Of a stretch of DNA of 64,000 nt, positions 26,781 to 39,769 are shown one piece after another. The position numbers and the translations under genes were made by a program. Source of the DNA: Galbula dea. Lineage: Eukaryota; Chordata; Aves; Piciformes; Galbulidae. The notes under the pieces are model-generated. The model was not told the DNA's origin, made no database searches, and saw only the letters and a list, made by a program, of their open reading frames with translations. The stretch covers positions 62,001-126,000 of the forward strand of contig VWZX01008142.1 of the NCBI GenBank assembly GCA_013399015.1. The letters are read 5' to 3'. Numbering within the stretch: position 1 is the stretch's first letter; every line of letters begins with the position of its first letter.

Positions 26781-27692
26781 TCAGTGGATATTGTCTACCT
26801 GGACCTCAGCAGGACTTTTGACACTGTCTTCCACGATATCCTCATAGGCAAGCTGAGAAAGCGTGGGCTAGTTGAATGGACGGTGAAGTGGATCAAGAAC
26901 TGGATGAATGACTGGTCTGAGAGAATTATCAGTGGCACATAGTCTAGCTGGAGGCCTGTAACTGGTGGTGTCCCCCAAGGGTCTATTTGGGGCAGGTGTT
27001 GTTCAACTTATTCATTAGTGATTAGAGTACCACCTCAATCCTGGTGGAAAACAAGTTGTCTGTGAGCCATCATTGTGCTGTTGTGGCCAGAAAACCAGTG
27101 TATACTTGGCTGCATTGGTAAGAGCATTGCTAGCAGGTTGAGGGAGGTGATCCTGCCCCTCTACTCAGCCTAAGTGAGGCCCCACCTGGAGTATGGTGTT
27201 AAGTTCTGGGATCCTCAGTACAAGAGAGACATACAGTTCCTGGAGCAAGTCCAACTGAGAGTTACGAAGATGACTAGGGGGCTGGACTATCTTCCATATG
27301 AGGAAAGACTGAAGGAGCTGGGCTTGTTTAGCTTGAAGAAGAGGAGGCTAAGAGGGAACCTTATCGATGTATAGAAGTATCTGAAGGGAAGGTGTCAAGA
27401 GAATGGAGCCAGGCTCTTCTTGATGGTGCCAAGCAATAGGATGCAAGGCAATGGGCACAAACTAGAACACAGAGTGTTCCACCTAAACATGAGGAAGAAT
27501 TTCTTTACTGTGAGGGTGACTGAGCACTGGAACAGGTTGCCCGGAGAAGTTGTGGAGTCTCCTCCCCTGGAGAGATTCAAAAACTGTCTTGAGTAATGTG
27601 CTCCAGGGAACCCTGCCAGAGCAGGAAGATTGGACTCGATGACCTCTGGTGGTTCCTTCCAACCTTAGCCATTTTGTGATTCTGTGATTCTG
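26781..27692 (+). mobile_element. CR1 LINE, 5'-truncated and internally deleted
   Basis: This is the longest CR1 copy here. It begins within the reverse-transcriptase domain (frame encoding DIVYLDLSRTFDTVFHDILI), passes a GVPQGS motif near 26969-26986, then jumps around 27015-27045 to sequence matching the 'vanishing wall' of ORF2 nearer the C terminus. It runs through the C-terminal ORF2 segment and 3' UTR to a terminal GATTCTGTGATTCTG. Compared with a normal CR1 ORF2, several hundred bases between the RT catalytic region and the C-terminal part are missing. The complete 3' end and truncated 5' end are usual for target-primed insertion. Stop codons and substitutions show it has long been inactive. 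Confidence 0.95.
26784..27374 (+). pseudogene. CR1 ORF2 (reverse transcriptase) remnant
   Basis: The first part (26784-26942) reads as RT fingers/palm sequence with the YLDLSRTFDTV motif, equivalent to the CR1 'LDFSKAFDTV' block, and stops at a TAG near 26940. A second block around 26955-27005 encodes PVTGGVPQGS. The C-terminal block (27174-27374) stays open for 66 codons and encodes RPHLEYGVKFWDPQYKRDIQ and, later, YEERLKELGLFSLKKRRLRG, typical of the CR1 ORF2 C terminus. The usual Cys of 'LEYCVQFW' is Gly here. The catalytic YxDD region is absent because of the internal deletion. This is a transposon pseudogene, not a host gene. Confidence 0.9.
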
Positions 27693-30600
27693 CAATGTAG
27701 CTCTGGTGAGTTCTGTGTGCTGGAAAACAGCTCTAACTTTCATGCAAAATATGATCCAGTAAGTTCATGATTTTCTCTGTGGAACAGATCCGATAACACC
27801 TCACCTAGTCTTTTTGTGCTTGAGATACCTCAGTGCCATCATATCCCTGTTTTTTGTAATAACTTTGATTAGGTGCAGTGAATATTACAATAGCCAGAAA
27901 ACTGAATTTGCTGAAATGTGGGTTTTCCCTTTGGTGCTACTCTCAAAGTAATTTGCTCCCAGTCTTGTTGCAGCTGGCTTTATGGAGCCACAAAGTGTCC
28001 AGAGGTATCTCACTCACTAAACAGCCAAATAAACATAGCTCGATAAAGGCTACTTTGAAACTATGCCCGTGTGAGGCTGCTATTGCACTGGGAGTTGAGG
28101 ACTGTGCTTTTTGATGGAGTACAAGATGTGAAGATTTTATTTCCTTGTCTACTCCATGATTCGTGGACCATCTTTTGGTCCGAGTGGCATCCATGTGAAG
28201 AGGTTTTAACTGGGTTTCTGACTGTTGCATTAGAATCATTAGACAGACTTGCCAGAAACAAAGCATTATCAAATGTTCAGAAAGATTTTAGGGTTGTGGG
28301 AACGACTCCAGCCCTTCTGTGAACTCTTGCTTGCACTTTGAACAGATGCTTCAGCATTTTCTGAACATTGCTGAGGAACTTGAAATGGCTGGAATGGTGG
28401 CTCTGAGTTCAGTGCAGGTCTCCTTCTCTAAAGAGCATATTTTATACTATGGAAACACTTAGTACTCACCATTGTTGCGGTAAGCCTAGTGCATCCCAAA
28501 ACAAGTGTCAAGTCCCTGTAAATTACACAGTATAAAAGCTGTAATTTCCTCTATTCCCCAAGGGCAAAGTGTAATTCATACATAACATTATTTTAATGGA
28601 AATCTCTTATTCTATTCCTTGGTGAGGAGAAAAAAAGGTAGAAACTATCACAGTGGCTAAATATTTCTCCTTGGGCATTCATATGAATGTTTTAAGTTGA
28701 TTTTTCATTTCATTTAACACAAATACTTCACACTCCCCTAGGGAAATTACTTTACATCATATTTTCAATGTTACTGTCTTTCAAGGACTAATTTGTGACA
28801 TACATCTGTTCCAAGGTGGAGGTGAAAGAGGAATGAAAGGAGAAGAACAAAATAAACTTCAGTAACAGTTGTGAAAAAACCCCAAAAACTTGTGCAGTAT
28901 CATAGGAATTAGCCAAGTCTTCTCCACTGCCCACTAGGCTAAGTGGCTGCTGTTCTGCCTGCTTGACTCACTTGGGAAACCTTTGTATTTGAATCATTTT
29001 CACAGTATCTGTGAACCTTCCTGAGAAAAAAAGCATTTTGTAGCCTGTGTCACAGTGCCATTTCATTGCAGTATCCCCTGCATCATACAATTTTAAATGA
29101 GAGCAGAATCAAGCTTAGTGAGAATGTTGCAGACTGTTTGGGATGAGAGTTGTTGCTACTAGGGATTACATCACTGTTTTAGGCAAATTGCTCCAGATGT
29201 TCTATGCATTAAGAACCTGAATCTTTTTAGAAGAAAAGGAGAAAGTAATTGTTTAAAAATCATGGTGGGCTGACAGACAAGTATTTTATTTCTGAATGGA
29301 ATTTTCATGGAATTTGTAGTTCTTGAAATGGAATAAAAAGGGGAAAATAAAGGAAAAAGTCCATTTTTAATAGGCACATATCCAGAAAGAAGTTGAACAA
29401 TAAATCTCTCATTGTTCTTACTGGAACTGAAGACCTGGTCTTTTCTCAATGGAGAGTAAAAAAAAGTCTTAAATAAAAAGTTTGCCTGTCCTTTTGTATC
29501 ACTAATCAGAACTTATAAAATGCATACACTGAATCAGGCTTTGTAAGGATGAAGCTGAACAGATGCTTCAGAAATCAGAATTTTCTCTGCATCACAGATA
29601 AAGACAATCCTTAAAATCACTGGACTGTATGAATGGTCTCATTGAAGTTAAGAAGCCATGTTAAGAGCATTAAAATTCAGCCCAGAGGAGTGTACACACG
29701 AGAACCCAATCCATTCAAGTCCTGCTATATCTTGAAGTATTGTTTCTCAAGGTGCTTACAAGCCCATTTTCCTTTCTAAACATTTATTATCTGTTAGAAA
29801 TGATCTAAGAAACCACAGTTTCATGTATGCCAATTCTTAAATAAAACACAGGATTCCTGCATTTGAACATAAGTATTCTCCTCAATTAGGCACCAAGAAG
29901 AGCTGTTCTTCAAGGAGATCTTTAAGTCAATATGCTTTTGCTCAGGCAGACTCTTATTTATACCAAAGTATACTAGTGTGTTCATTGACATTATTCATTC
30001 TTCCACATAGTTATCTTACTCTAGTTACAGATCTTATGAGAGTAGCAGGTTTCTCAGAGAGTGAGCACCACTAGTCCTTTCTGCAGAATATAAGATTTTG
30101 TCTGATAGGGAACCATGTTAAGAATACTACCTTTTTTCTTAAGAAGAAAAGCTGCACAGAGGTCTTTTGTTGATGCTGAAAATCTTTGAGGCTACTATGT
30201 TTTTACATTCTCCCAGTCAGCTGTGTTCCTAGATAACACTCGTACTTCCAAGATTTTCAGAGAGAACTGTGTGATAGTTCAGATGATACATTTCATGGGA
30301 TGTATTTTAGCTCCTTGTTTACAGGCACACACATACAATACATCTGGATGTTTTTTTTTTTAAACAGATCATTTTTCATGATTTTTTTTTCCCCAGTTGT
30401 TTTTGACCAGCCTGAGATACTAGTTAAGCTCTGGGTGGATTGACACAAACAATAGGTAATTAAGAAATGTATGTGATACAGATGTAGGACAGCAGAGGAA
30501 AATGTTTAAGATAACAAGATTATGATTTGTGGGAGGAAAGGGAGAGTGGGAGTGAGTGAGGCAAGGAAAAAAGAAAATGAAAAAAAAGATTTACCATGTG

Positions 30601-33600
30601 AGCAACAAAAAAAGCACATCAAGAAAGAAATAATGTAATCTATCTGCAGAAGCAGAAGGTTTTTTACAAAATTTGCAGTGAATTTTTGTGCTATTTGTGA
30701 TAAAACTTCACTAATCTTTTCCAAGTGTATACAAATATGCATAAATACTGGTCCTACTTTTGACATGGCTTTAATAAAAACAAAATGTACTTCAGCCTTC
30801 ATAACAACATTTAGCTCTGGCATCCTGGAGAGGTGAATTCCATGGGCTAAGACCAAATTTTAAGAAGCAGTATCAGCAAAGCAAGTGAAGTGCCTTAGTA
30901 GCATTGAATGTTTGTAACCTTCAGTACTGAGACATCTGGCCCTCATTGCACACAGAGCAATTAGCATAACTTGTTATTAGTGAAATCAGTGATGCCTGTG
31001 AGAGTTACAGAGATGTTTAACACATTTCAGAATCTGGATGTTCAATGCCATTTATTCTGAAGGTGCTCAAAGAGTAATGAAGAAATTAGCACTGTGTGGA
31101 GCTATGCTTTTATACATTCTACATTTACAGCTATTAATTCCTGCTGAATTCCTGTCAACAGATATAAAAGCAGATATATCAGATAGCAAGAGGAATACCT
31201 CAGCAGCTATTTCAATTATGATGTAGAATTCAGAAGATAATAGCCTTGATGTCTATCTTGCTTAATGAAGTAACATTCCTGTCAGATGGGTAATTGCTGC
31301 AGCAGGACTGTGTTCAAAGAGATATCTTCTCTCTGGTCTTATTCTGCATTCACCACTGTGATACCTCAGCTTCTTGAAGTTTAGGATGTTACTTTCTCTT
31401 TGTGAACTGCAGTTTTAATGAGGGCAATTGCTCCATGTTGGCCAGCACCGATTGTTGGTAACAGGCCTATATTGCAAGGATTCTCTGTGTGATCCCCACT
31501 GAAGTTAGTGGGGTTGTAGGTGGGGAGTTTGTTGAATAACACTCACAGCTGAATGGAAAAACTGATCTAGTGTATAGTGAGATTAAAGGTTGAGTTTCCC
31601 TTTTATATGGTGGAAGCAGGGTAAGGAAGAGGTAGTGGCACAAAGTACTGTTTAAACCTGGAATCTGAGGTGCTAAAAGCACTGGTCCAGCAGCATTTCT
31701 CTCTGCTTGTACCTCTACCAAATAAATGTCTATCTTTACTGCCAAGAGTGTACCAGGAGCACTCAATGGTCTTGACCACACAGGGCACTGGCTCACTGAC
31801 AGAATTCAGTGGTCCCTCCATCCCTGCCTTTGCTACTGCTGAGTTACACAATTGCTGCTGGACTATATATCCTCCATTGTGATGAAGGCAAGGGCCATGT
31901 AGGTTAATGCCTAGTCCATGTGGTACATTGCAGTGCTGTACACAGACTAATATTAGGGAATCTAAGTGGTTTCCTATCAGGGTTCTGGCTTAAGTAGTGA
32001 AGAAAAGGTGGGTGCTAGGGACATGCAGAGACTCATGGGTTATAGTCTCATATTAAAATATCATTATCCATAATTAAAATACCATTGTCAAAACAGCTGA
32101 ACAGAGAATGTACATAACTCTTGTGCACCTACAAATACTTATAAATATGATAGAGTGCTTTTATTGTCTTGTTTGAAACACCCAACATTACTCTTATGCT
32201 TTGAAGTTACACTAATCTTTGGATCACATGGCATCTTTATTTCCCTCTCCTGTTTTTTCCCAGAACTTTCAGGGCAGCCACAACAACTGAACACTTGAGG
32301 CAAGCATGGACGAATTTATTGAGCTGCATCAGGTCTGTAATTAAGGCTTTTCTACAGAATATTTCTAATTTAATATTAGTAAACTAGAGTTTATTGACTT
32401 TTCCGTAAGCAAATCAGAATCTTTCATCTTGCCTTCATCAAGGCAAGGGTTAACCCTCCTTATGGAGCTTAGATTGAATCCAGTTGAGATTTCACTCAGA
32501 AGGGAGAAGAAAAGGAGTAGTTTGAAGTACATTCCAAGAAAATTAACTCCCTTATTTTTCTTTTATTAATTCAAATTGGTGCATATTTGAAGAGTTTTTC
32601 TAATGTCTTAGCCAACTACAGTGACCTCTAATGGTATGAGGAACCTTGTTTGATTACATGGCTCAAGAGACAATCCCTTTGATTCAATTGCTGGCTGTAG
32701 TAATGCATGTGTTTCTCAATCATGAGCTGGATCTCTGCAAATTAGCAGTTTTTTGTAATTTCACTAGTGATGAAAAAATGTGTTTAGTTATTTGGAGAAA
32801 GAAACCACTGTGTCCTCCAACACTGTACACGTTCTAGATGATATAGACACCTGAACTCATTTTTTCCCCAAGACCATCAGCCATAATACACATCTCTACA
32901 ATGGCACTGGTTCTCAGGAGTCAGGAGACTTGTAGTAGAGCCTTTGGTTTCCACCAAAAGAGGCACTATGGGAATGTGTAAGAGTGCTTTCTCCTCCTCT
33001 TCTGAACCTGCTCATAGCCCATTCTTTACAAAAGTAAAGAATCTGTGTTTAAATGATCCTTAAAGAAACTGTGATGAGCAAATGTGTACATTCAGGATCA
33101 AAATACATACTACAGAATGTATTTAAGAGAGACTGGATAATAAAAAAAAAGAGCCATAAAACCTTAACTAATTCAATTTTCTTTCCATCTGCCCCTTGTT
33201 TAATTCTGGCAGTCATTGCATGCTCTGTATTTCCATTTCAATGTATTATTTAATGATAAAGGGAGTTTGGAGAAAGGGAGGAAGATAGTTTCAGTTGGAC
33301 AGCAATCAGAGAAAATATCTGTAAACATCTGGTTCTGTTTAAGACAATTTTTAAAGCATTTAATAGAAACCACTATTAGACAGTAGCAAATGAATGCTGA
33401 GTGTTCTCACTGTAAGAAGGGCTATTTTCCTTCCTGGAAGTTCAGATACATTAAACTTGAGTCAACTTTGTTGATAGGTTTCCCAAAGGTAACCTTACAT
33501 ATCTAGTGTGAGTGAAAGAGACTTGCAAGAACAACGGTTACAGTCATTAAAGACCTCTTTAAAAAGGACGCTAAAGCCCAATTGGATACGTTTCAACCAG

Positions 33601-35394
33601 CTGGACTTCAGTAATTGAATGAACATAGTTGAACAAGTAGTTAGAGATGAAAAGAGGGTACTGAATAAAACCTGAGACAATGGAAAACTCATGACACAAT
33701 GGTCTAGCCTTTTTCTCATTTGGACAGGACTCAGGAGATAACTTGGAGGATTGCCGGTGTCTTTCATACAGTCATATTAAGTGATATGCTCAAGTGATAA
33801 CACTGAAGAGTATGATTTTAGTACAATTCATTATTAATAGCATATTTTTATTGTCCTGAAACACTTTAATCACATTTTTTATTCACTAAAAATAAATGCT
33901 CCAAAAGATATAAATAGGATTAGTGTCACAGCTGCAAGCAAAGGTACTTCATTTAGAGGTTATATTGAATAATTGCAAACTTATAAATGCTCATTTGTAG
34001 AGGAAATAACATAAGCCAAGAACGAAAATTGCATTTTTGGACCCTACAGCTCAGGCCTTCCTAATTTGCAGTTCAGATGCTGTTGATGTTTGCTGAGCAG
34101 GCTGTAGCTCTTTCTACAAGGGTTATTCATGGGCCAAGTTTTCATTTTAGAACAGAAACTATATATTTCAAAATAGACTACAGACAGTGAAATTTCTCTC
34201 ATTTTCAAAGTGAGGGCCTCAAAAAGGTACCCAAGGCCTTAATAAGCAAACACATTCTGAGACAACTTTAAGTATACAAACTGTGGATAACATCCAGTAC
34301 AACTCTTTGAATATATATGAAGACAAAAAGTTGAGACTTGGGCTGAAAAATGTAGGATTTTGTGTACTGTGACCATTTGAGATTAGCCCTTCATGTTGAA
34401 TTGGTATTATATAGTTAATGCAGGCCTTGTTCTGCCCAAGCAGGTTTCATCTGAATAAGGCAACTGGACAGGCTGAGCTAAGAGAGGGGACATTTAAAAA
34501 TTTAATTTGTCCCTAGGATTTCTATTAGCTTGCTGTTTATTTCTTCTTAAGAATCACTCCTCATAACTTCTGTGCTTCTGTCCCAGACTTCATATTTCTG
34601 GTAAAGAGTCTGATCCGAATCTAAGGATGGGGATGCAAACAAAGTTTTGTTTAATCTTCTTTTAAATAACCACTGTAAATAAGAATGTTTGTGAAGAGAA
34701 TGCTCACCTTTTCAGGTTTAGATGGATTTCTACCCTTTCTCTAAATGGGCTATCAGCCTTTTCTTTCCTCTTTCACACAGACTTTCTGACTACAGTCAGC
34801 TTCCTTCATCAGTTCTCATCCTCTTGAGGTGTTTATTGATAATTAATGGGTATCTGGAAGTGGCCTAAATGAAGATCTAGCTTGTGGGCTTATTTGTGCT
34901 GGTGAAATTGCAATTCAGCTGGAGTCTCAGTCACTGGCTGTATTTACTTAGCACTTCTGATTTAATTCAGGTTTTCTTTCACGGTTATTCAGAGCTTGAA
35001 GTGCCAAATCACGACTTTGACACACAATCCTGTAATTTGACAAGAAAACAGCTGCAAAATATGTTAGAATTCAGCTCAAAGAACAATGGGAAAAGATAAA
35101 AGAGAATTTGTATTCCAGGCCTGAAAATGTAGATATGTCACAACTGCCTTCTCTTAACAAGGACATCAAGTGTTTTCAGAGTATTTACACAATAGAGTAA
35201 CATCATCTTTAACTGGGTAGGAAAAGAAGTCTGTATGCCACTTGTGATAGTTCTGTGAACCCTGAAAGCAATACATTTGTAAAATAAGAAACGTGTGATA
35301 AGATAGATCACCTAGCTTCATCTAGTTAAATTTTACACTCATGAGGGCTAGAAACAAGCATTTTTTATGTTTAGAGGCAGAGCCAGGGGGAGAA
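27693..35394. other. Non-coding tract, no gene seen
   Basis: About 7.7 kb of unique AT-rich sequence. No open frame exceeds 116 codons and none is recognised. Overlapping open frames on both strands at 27878-28322 and 31467-31882 sit in slightly less AT-rich DNA and look like chance. A poly-T run lies near 30350-30361. A sequence reading 'cactgaagttagtgggg' at 31498-31514 may be another trace of the old repeat seen at 20017. Confidence 0.6.
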
Positions 35395-35458
35395 TATGGC
35401 AGCACAGTTTGCAGAATTTATAATACACCATTTTGGACCCAGTTGGGGCCACACTGGT
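35395..35458 (+). repeat. Unclassified repeat A, copy 1
   Basis: This copy and 36472-36537 share a perfect 28-base core at their left ends (35395-35422 versus 36472-36499; it begins TATGGCAGCACAGTTTGCAG). A second conserved block TTTTGGACCCAG follows, then TGGGGC and ACTGGT/ATTGGT. The similarity ends abruptly on both sides. The two lie in the same orientation about 1.08 kb apart. I do not recognise the family; it is neither CR1 nor MIR. Confidence 0.8.
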
Positions 35459-36113
35459 AAATCTTCATAGGATGTTTTAAGATACTTTTCCATTCTCCTC
35501 CACCTCACCTTCTGATGGAGGTTGCTGAACTTGTAGCAGGAAAAGCAGGACAGGGATCACGTGCTTGTGTCCTAACTCCCCAGTGCAAAACAAATTACAT
35601 GGTCATGGAAGACAGAGATTCAGACATGTATTTACTTCTGCTACATTTACACTGGGAACACTCATGGCCATGACCTTGAAAGTGGCACCCAGGAATGGTG
35701 ACTTCTCAAATCAATTCAAGAAGATATGCAAAATGACATGTGTCAAAGCATTGAAGCTTGTTCTGAGGGCAGGAAATTTTACTTGTGCCACCTGTGTGGC
35801 ACATGCTGTGTGTATGGTGAATACTAATAGAACCAAAGAAACTGGAGCAAAAGGAGGGCTGAAAATAAGCTTCCATCCATCACCACCCATTTCTTCTTCA
35901 TGTACTGACACTACACTTGCTCTGGGTATAATATTATGGTATGGTACAGCATCTGTCTCCAAAAGGCCAGCCTTAGACTTGAGTCCAGTTTTGCCCAGGG
36001 GTCTGTTTTGAAGATGAAGTTGAGATAGGAACAAGCAGTGGTTCTCATATGGTATTGCCTTAGCCACGTAAGCTGTCAGCAGCATTATGGCTGTCCAAAG
36101 ACAGAAGAAGAAT
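35459..36113. other. Segment between the two repeat-A copies, no gene seen
   Basis: A 148-codon open frame on the plus strand (35565-36011) and a 124-codon one on the minus strand (35711-36085) overlap here. Neither shows a signal peptide, domain or low-complexity coding signature, and the plus frame lies in DNA with no splice support. If repeat A is a terminal repeat, this would be internal sequence of an unknown element. I see no gag, pol or transposase motif to support that. Confidence 0.5.
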
Positions 36114-36215
36114 TGTTATCTCTTTTACGAATGAGAAATGGAATCTCAGAGATTGAGTGACCTGGCAGATGCTGTATAGCTCTCTCCAGGGAAGCAAGCC
36201 TTGGTCCATGGGCCA
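36114..36215 (-). mobile_element. MIR-like SINE fragment
   Basis: GTTATCTCTTTTACGAATGA followed by GAAATGGAATCTCAGAGATT and GAGTGACCTGGCAGATGCTG lines up over roughly 60 bases with the reverse complement of MIR ('ttatccccattttacagatgagaaactgaggcacagagattgagtgacttgcc'). The continuation 'tatagctctctccagggaagcaagcc' fits more loosely. Such old copies are scarce but known in birds. Confidence 0.5.
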
Positions 36216-36471
36216 GTTCAGAAGGGTCAGCTCATGCTCACACTGCCTAGGTTCTGGTAAATGAACTTAGATGACTAAACTGCACCACACTCAGCTGGGA
36301 TCTTCACTTGAGTTTGATGTGACGTGCACCCGGCCCTTTGCATTGTTGTCCTTCCTTTGTGTTCTTCTGCCAAGGGCTCAAATACTCAAAGGCACCTGCT
36401 GCAGCAGGCCAGAATGTTTTGGGTTTTTTTATAGCATAACGTAGGGGAAGCTTGGGCTGCATAGCCTTGGG

Positions 36472-36537
36472 TATGGCAGCACAGTTTGCAGAATTTATAG
36501 CAAACCAGATTTTGGACCCAGCTGGGGCAACATTGGT
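36472..36537 (+). repeat. Unclassified repeat A, copy 2
   Basis: Second copy of the sequence at 35395-35458, with a two-base insertion and a few substitutions after the perfect 28-base core. On the reverse strand the copy falls inside a 90-codon open frame (36304-36576), but copy 1 does not keep that frame, so coding is unlikely. Confidence 0.8.
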
Positions 36538-37800
36538 TTGCTGAGGTGCCTGAAGAGTCCAGTAGAGTGAGAGCACTGCCTGCTGGGTGCTGTTGGAGGC
36601 TTGATGCTGGTAGAGGGGAGAAAAAACCAGATGTGGTCCATGTCCTAGATTCCTACTTCATATCCAGAGTTAACCTAGAATTGAAGCATTCTGTGCTGCA
36701 GGCTCCTCTTGGGAGGAGCTTGTCAGTTTGCTCTGGAGGGCAGCCCAGAAGTGACCAAGGAGAGGGCCAGGCCCAGGTGTGAAAAAATAACTGAGACCGA
36801 TTGATAGGAGCCATATACTTTGGCTTCCAGAGCAGTATGCCTTGCCACCTTTCCTTCCTGCCTTTGTGAACAGGTTACAGTTTCTGCCTCCCCCAAGTGT
36901 TTTTATGTATACTGTTGCCTCAGCATGCCCCTCTCTACTTAGAAAGTAACGTTGCACCAGAAGAAGCCAGAAAATAGACATGCTTAAGTTCTACTTACTG
37001 ACATTTTAGACCCATTTGTTGAGCGTGAAGGATATGTGGCTACACTGATTTTTTAATCTTTACTAAGAAGTGCTCAGGGAAGTGAGGTGACCTGAGCAAC
37101 CTTCCCTAAGACCTCTTATTGCACATTTCTCAGTGCTAATATTCATGTCTTTTTAAAAGGTAATAATCAGAAAAGGTGTAAGCTGCATCAGGAGATGGCT
37201 GTACTGAAAGGTGTTTGAAGCATAAAGTGGCACTATGGAGAGACTACATTTTTGTTGGATTTGGATGCTATGTGAGAAGCCTGGTCATTTTAAAATTGAG
37301 CATTTCTTTATATTACATGAAGGACACACATGGAAGGTAAAGTTTGAAAACTGCAGTACATTTGGTTGCCTAGCATTGACCGCACTGCTGTAGCAAGATT
37401 TGAAAGCTTTTCAGAAGAGACAGAAGGGATTTGCAAAGTTACTGCTACATTTCAAATACTTAACTAAGATTATTTTTAAGCAATATGAGAATAATGTTAC
37501 TGTTTAAAGGCACCTTGACATTTTCTGTTAAAAATTGGACTGCTTTTATGACATTCTCCTGAAGAAGCCATGTGACCTAATGTTGCTAATAAGGGAATAA
37601 TACTAAGACTTGACTTGAATTTGGGGTTGTCTGTCTTTATTAGTAAGACTACCCTTCAAAGTATGCTGGAGTGATTCAGTGGCATCAAAGTAGCTTGTGA
37701 ATGCCTTATCTTAGATGCTTTTTTAGGAGCACTTTGTCTACATCAATATACCTATACAGTCATCTTGTTCACAAAAACTCTTCTTACATATGAGTGTAGG

Positions 37801-37850
37801 TCACACAGACCTGTACACACCTGTGCACACCCACATGTGCACACACATAT
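37801..37850. repeat. Imperfect CA-rich repeat
   Basis: Repeated CACA/GTACACAC/TGCACAC units, interrupted several times. A decayed CA microsatellite. Confidence 0.75.
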
Positions 37851-38589
37851 GTTGAACCAGCCAGCCCTGTCAAAATACACTTTTGCAGGCATAAGTTTGA
37901 CGACTTAAGTGCCTTTTGCTGGCTTTGTATCAGGAAGGGGTCACATCTCTCTGGACTTTCAGCTAGTAGAACCATGCCAACAGAAACATGTAATGAAGTT
38001 GTAATTAGAAATCATGTACTATACTTCCATGTATATAATACATAAGTTTGATACAGAAACAAAACCCACTTGAAATTTAGCAAGTGTGTAAATATGCATT
38101 TTTTATGGCGTTTTGCTGGTAGTTTTAAAGTTGAAAGAAGATAAACCTTAGAAGTCTAGGACAAAATCACCCTCAACTGAAGCCTTGTGTTTAAACTGGT
38201 TTTACTCTCCCTGCTCCTCTCACTGATTGTATTCAAATCAATATCTCTAACCATTTGATTTCATGTAATGCAGGCAAAAGTTTCCATCTATGTAAATTTT
38301 TTTATGTTAAGGAAGAATTTAGGAGATTATCAATTAAATTAATTATTAATTGAAACAATTTTTATTTCAAATAACCTTTACAGAAATTACTGATGATGAT
38401 AGTGATTCTTTGCATATTGCTTGGTCTTCAGGTCACTTCCAGGAAAAGAGAAAGGAACTCAGGTTGAGTTGTTCAGTGATGAGTATCCAATGTTTCACAA
38501 TAAAAGCAGCAGTTTGCTACTGGATTGATAAATCAAGCCACTGTCATTCAAGCAAATTCTGCAAAAATCAGATGTCAACTGATTTTAAC

Positions 38590-38652
38590 TCCTTTAATTT
38601 CAGTGGACACATACCCATTTTATACTAATGCAAACAAGTCCAGAATTAGGAT
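38590..38652. repeat. Trace of an old amniote interspersed repeat
   Basis: CTCCTTTAATTTCAGTGGAC followed by 'cattttatactaatgcaaac' and CCAGAATTAGGATC resembles the old sauropsid repeat wording 'ttgacttcagtgga ... tttacactggtg ... agaattaggccc'. It is diverged, and the assignment is from memory. Confidence 0.35.
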
Positions 38653-39769
38653 CTCTTGGTGTTGCACCTAGTGTCCTCTTTTGTACAGGGTCACCATGCA
38701 ATCTGAATTATGGAGTTACATGATATAGGGCATGGCATAGGCCACATATAATAGGTAGCCCACATATCGTAGTGTTTTCTAGCACTTCAGTGAGGACTGG
38801 TTTTGAATTTAATGCCATGAGAACTATGTGAACCAACTACACTTCTTGGCCATAACTGTTAATTGATTATTGTAATAATATGTTTAGCCAAAGAAAAAAT
38901 TGTGTGTCTGCCCACCAACTATCAAGAGGTACACAGGAGGAAGATGATGGAAATGCAATCACTGCAATGATTTCCATCATCAGCAAGGTACCCTCATATA
39001 TTTCCTTGAAAAGAATATTTAGGAGGTAGGCAAGGGGACTGCAGAGTAGCTTAAGTGTGAGGAACTTAATATTTCTGTTCAATTTATATTCTGCTTTGCC
39101 TGTTGCTTACCAAAAGTTGGCACTCCCATGGTAGATCACTCCTAATAAAGAAATGCTGAACTGATATAGTTAGAAACTATTTCCTATTTCTGGTTGTCTG
39201 GATTGGTAGTGACAGGTGTGTTATCCCTGCAGGAAAATACAGAAAAAAACAATGGTGTCACTCATTTTCACAACTCTGTTCTGGTAAAAATAACTGCTTA
39301 ACCTGTAAAAACACAGAGGCCCTTCAGCTGAACCACAATGACAGCCCTAGTGCAGTTACAGCTTCATCATCCTGTGCCTGGATCTCAGTAAAGCAAAAGA
39401 CTGACATTTCTTCTGGTTGCATTGCATAACACAAGCTCTTGTATTCTGGATTACATGTACTCTGGACTTTATTAATCATACGACAAATTAAGAAGCTAAT
39501 CAGCACTTTCAAGCACTTGTTGGTGTGTTCCATGCACATATAATCTGCTTGCTGTATACTTACAAGTGTAAATATATCATTTTTACAAAACTTTGGAAGC
39601 CAGTGGCAGGACTTACTAGAGCAGGAACAAGTTTCTTTTTCTGTAGAAGACTTTTTTGGATATTTTTTAATTCATAGTTTCATTTAATATCTTAAATGGA
39701 ATAAATCTGGGTATCATGAATGGCTGGGATGGAGTAGGGGAAAAAGGTCTGATCTTTCAAGTGTTCACT

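Noticed and set aside
27174..27374. 66-codon plus-strand frame with a clearly protein-like sequence
   Set aside because: It is the C-terminal remnant of CR1 ORF2, annotated with the transposon rather than as a host gene.
35565..36085. Overlapping 148-codon (+) and 124-codon (-) open frames
   Set aside because: No recognisable motif in either, both strands open at once in slightly less AT-rich DNA, and a MIR-like repeat and repeat A lie beside them. Chance openness is the simpler reading.
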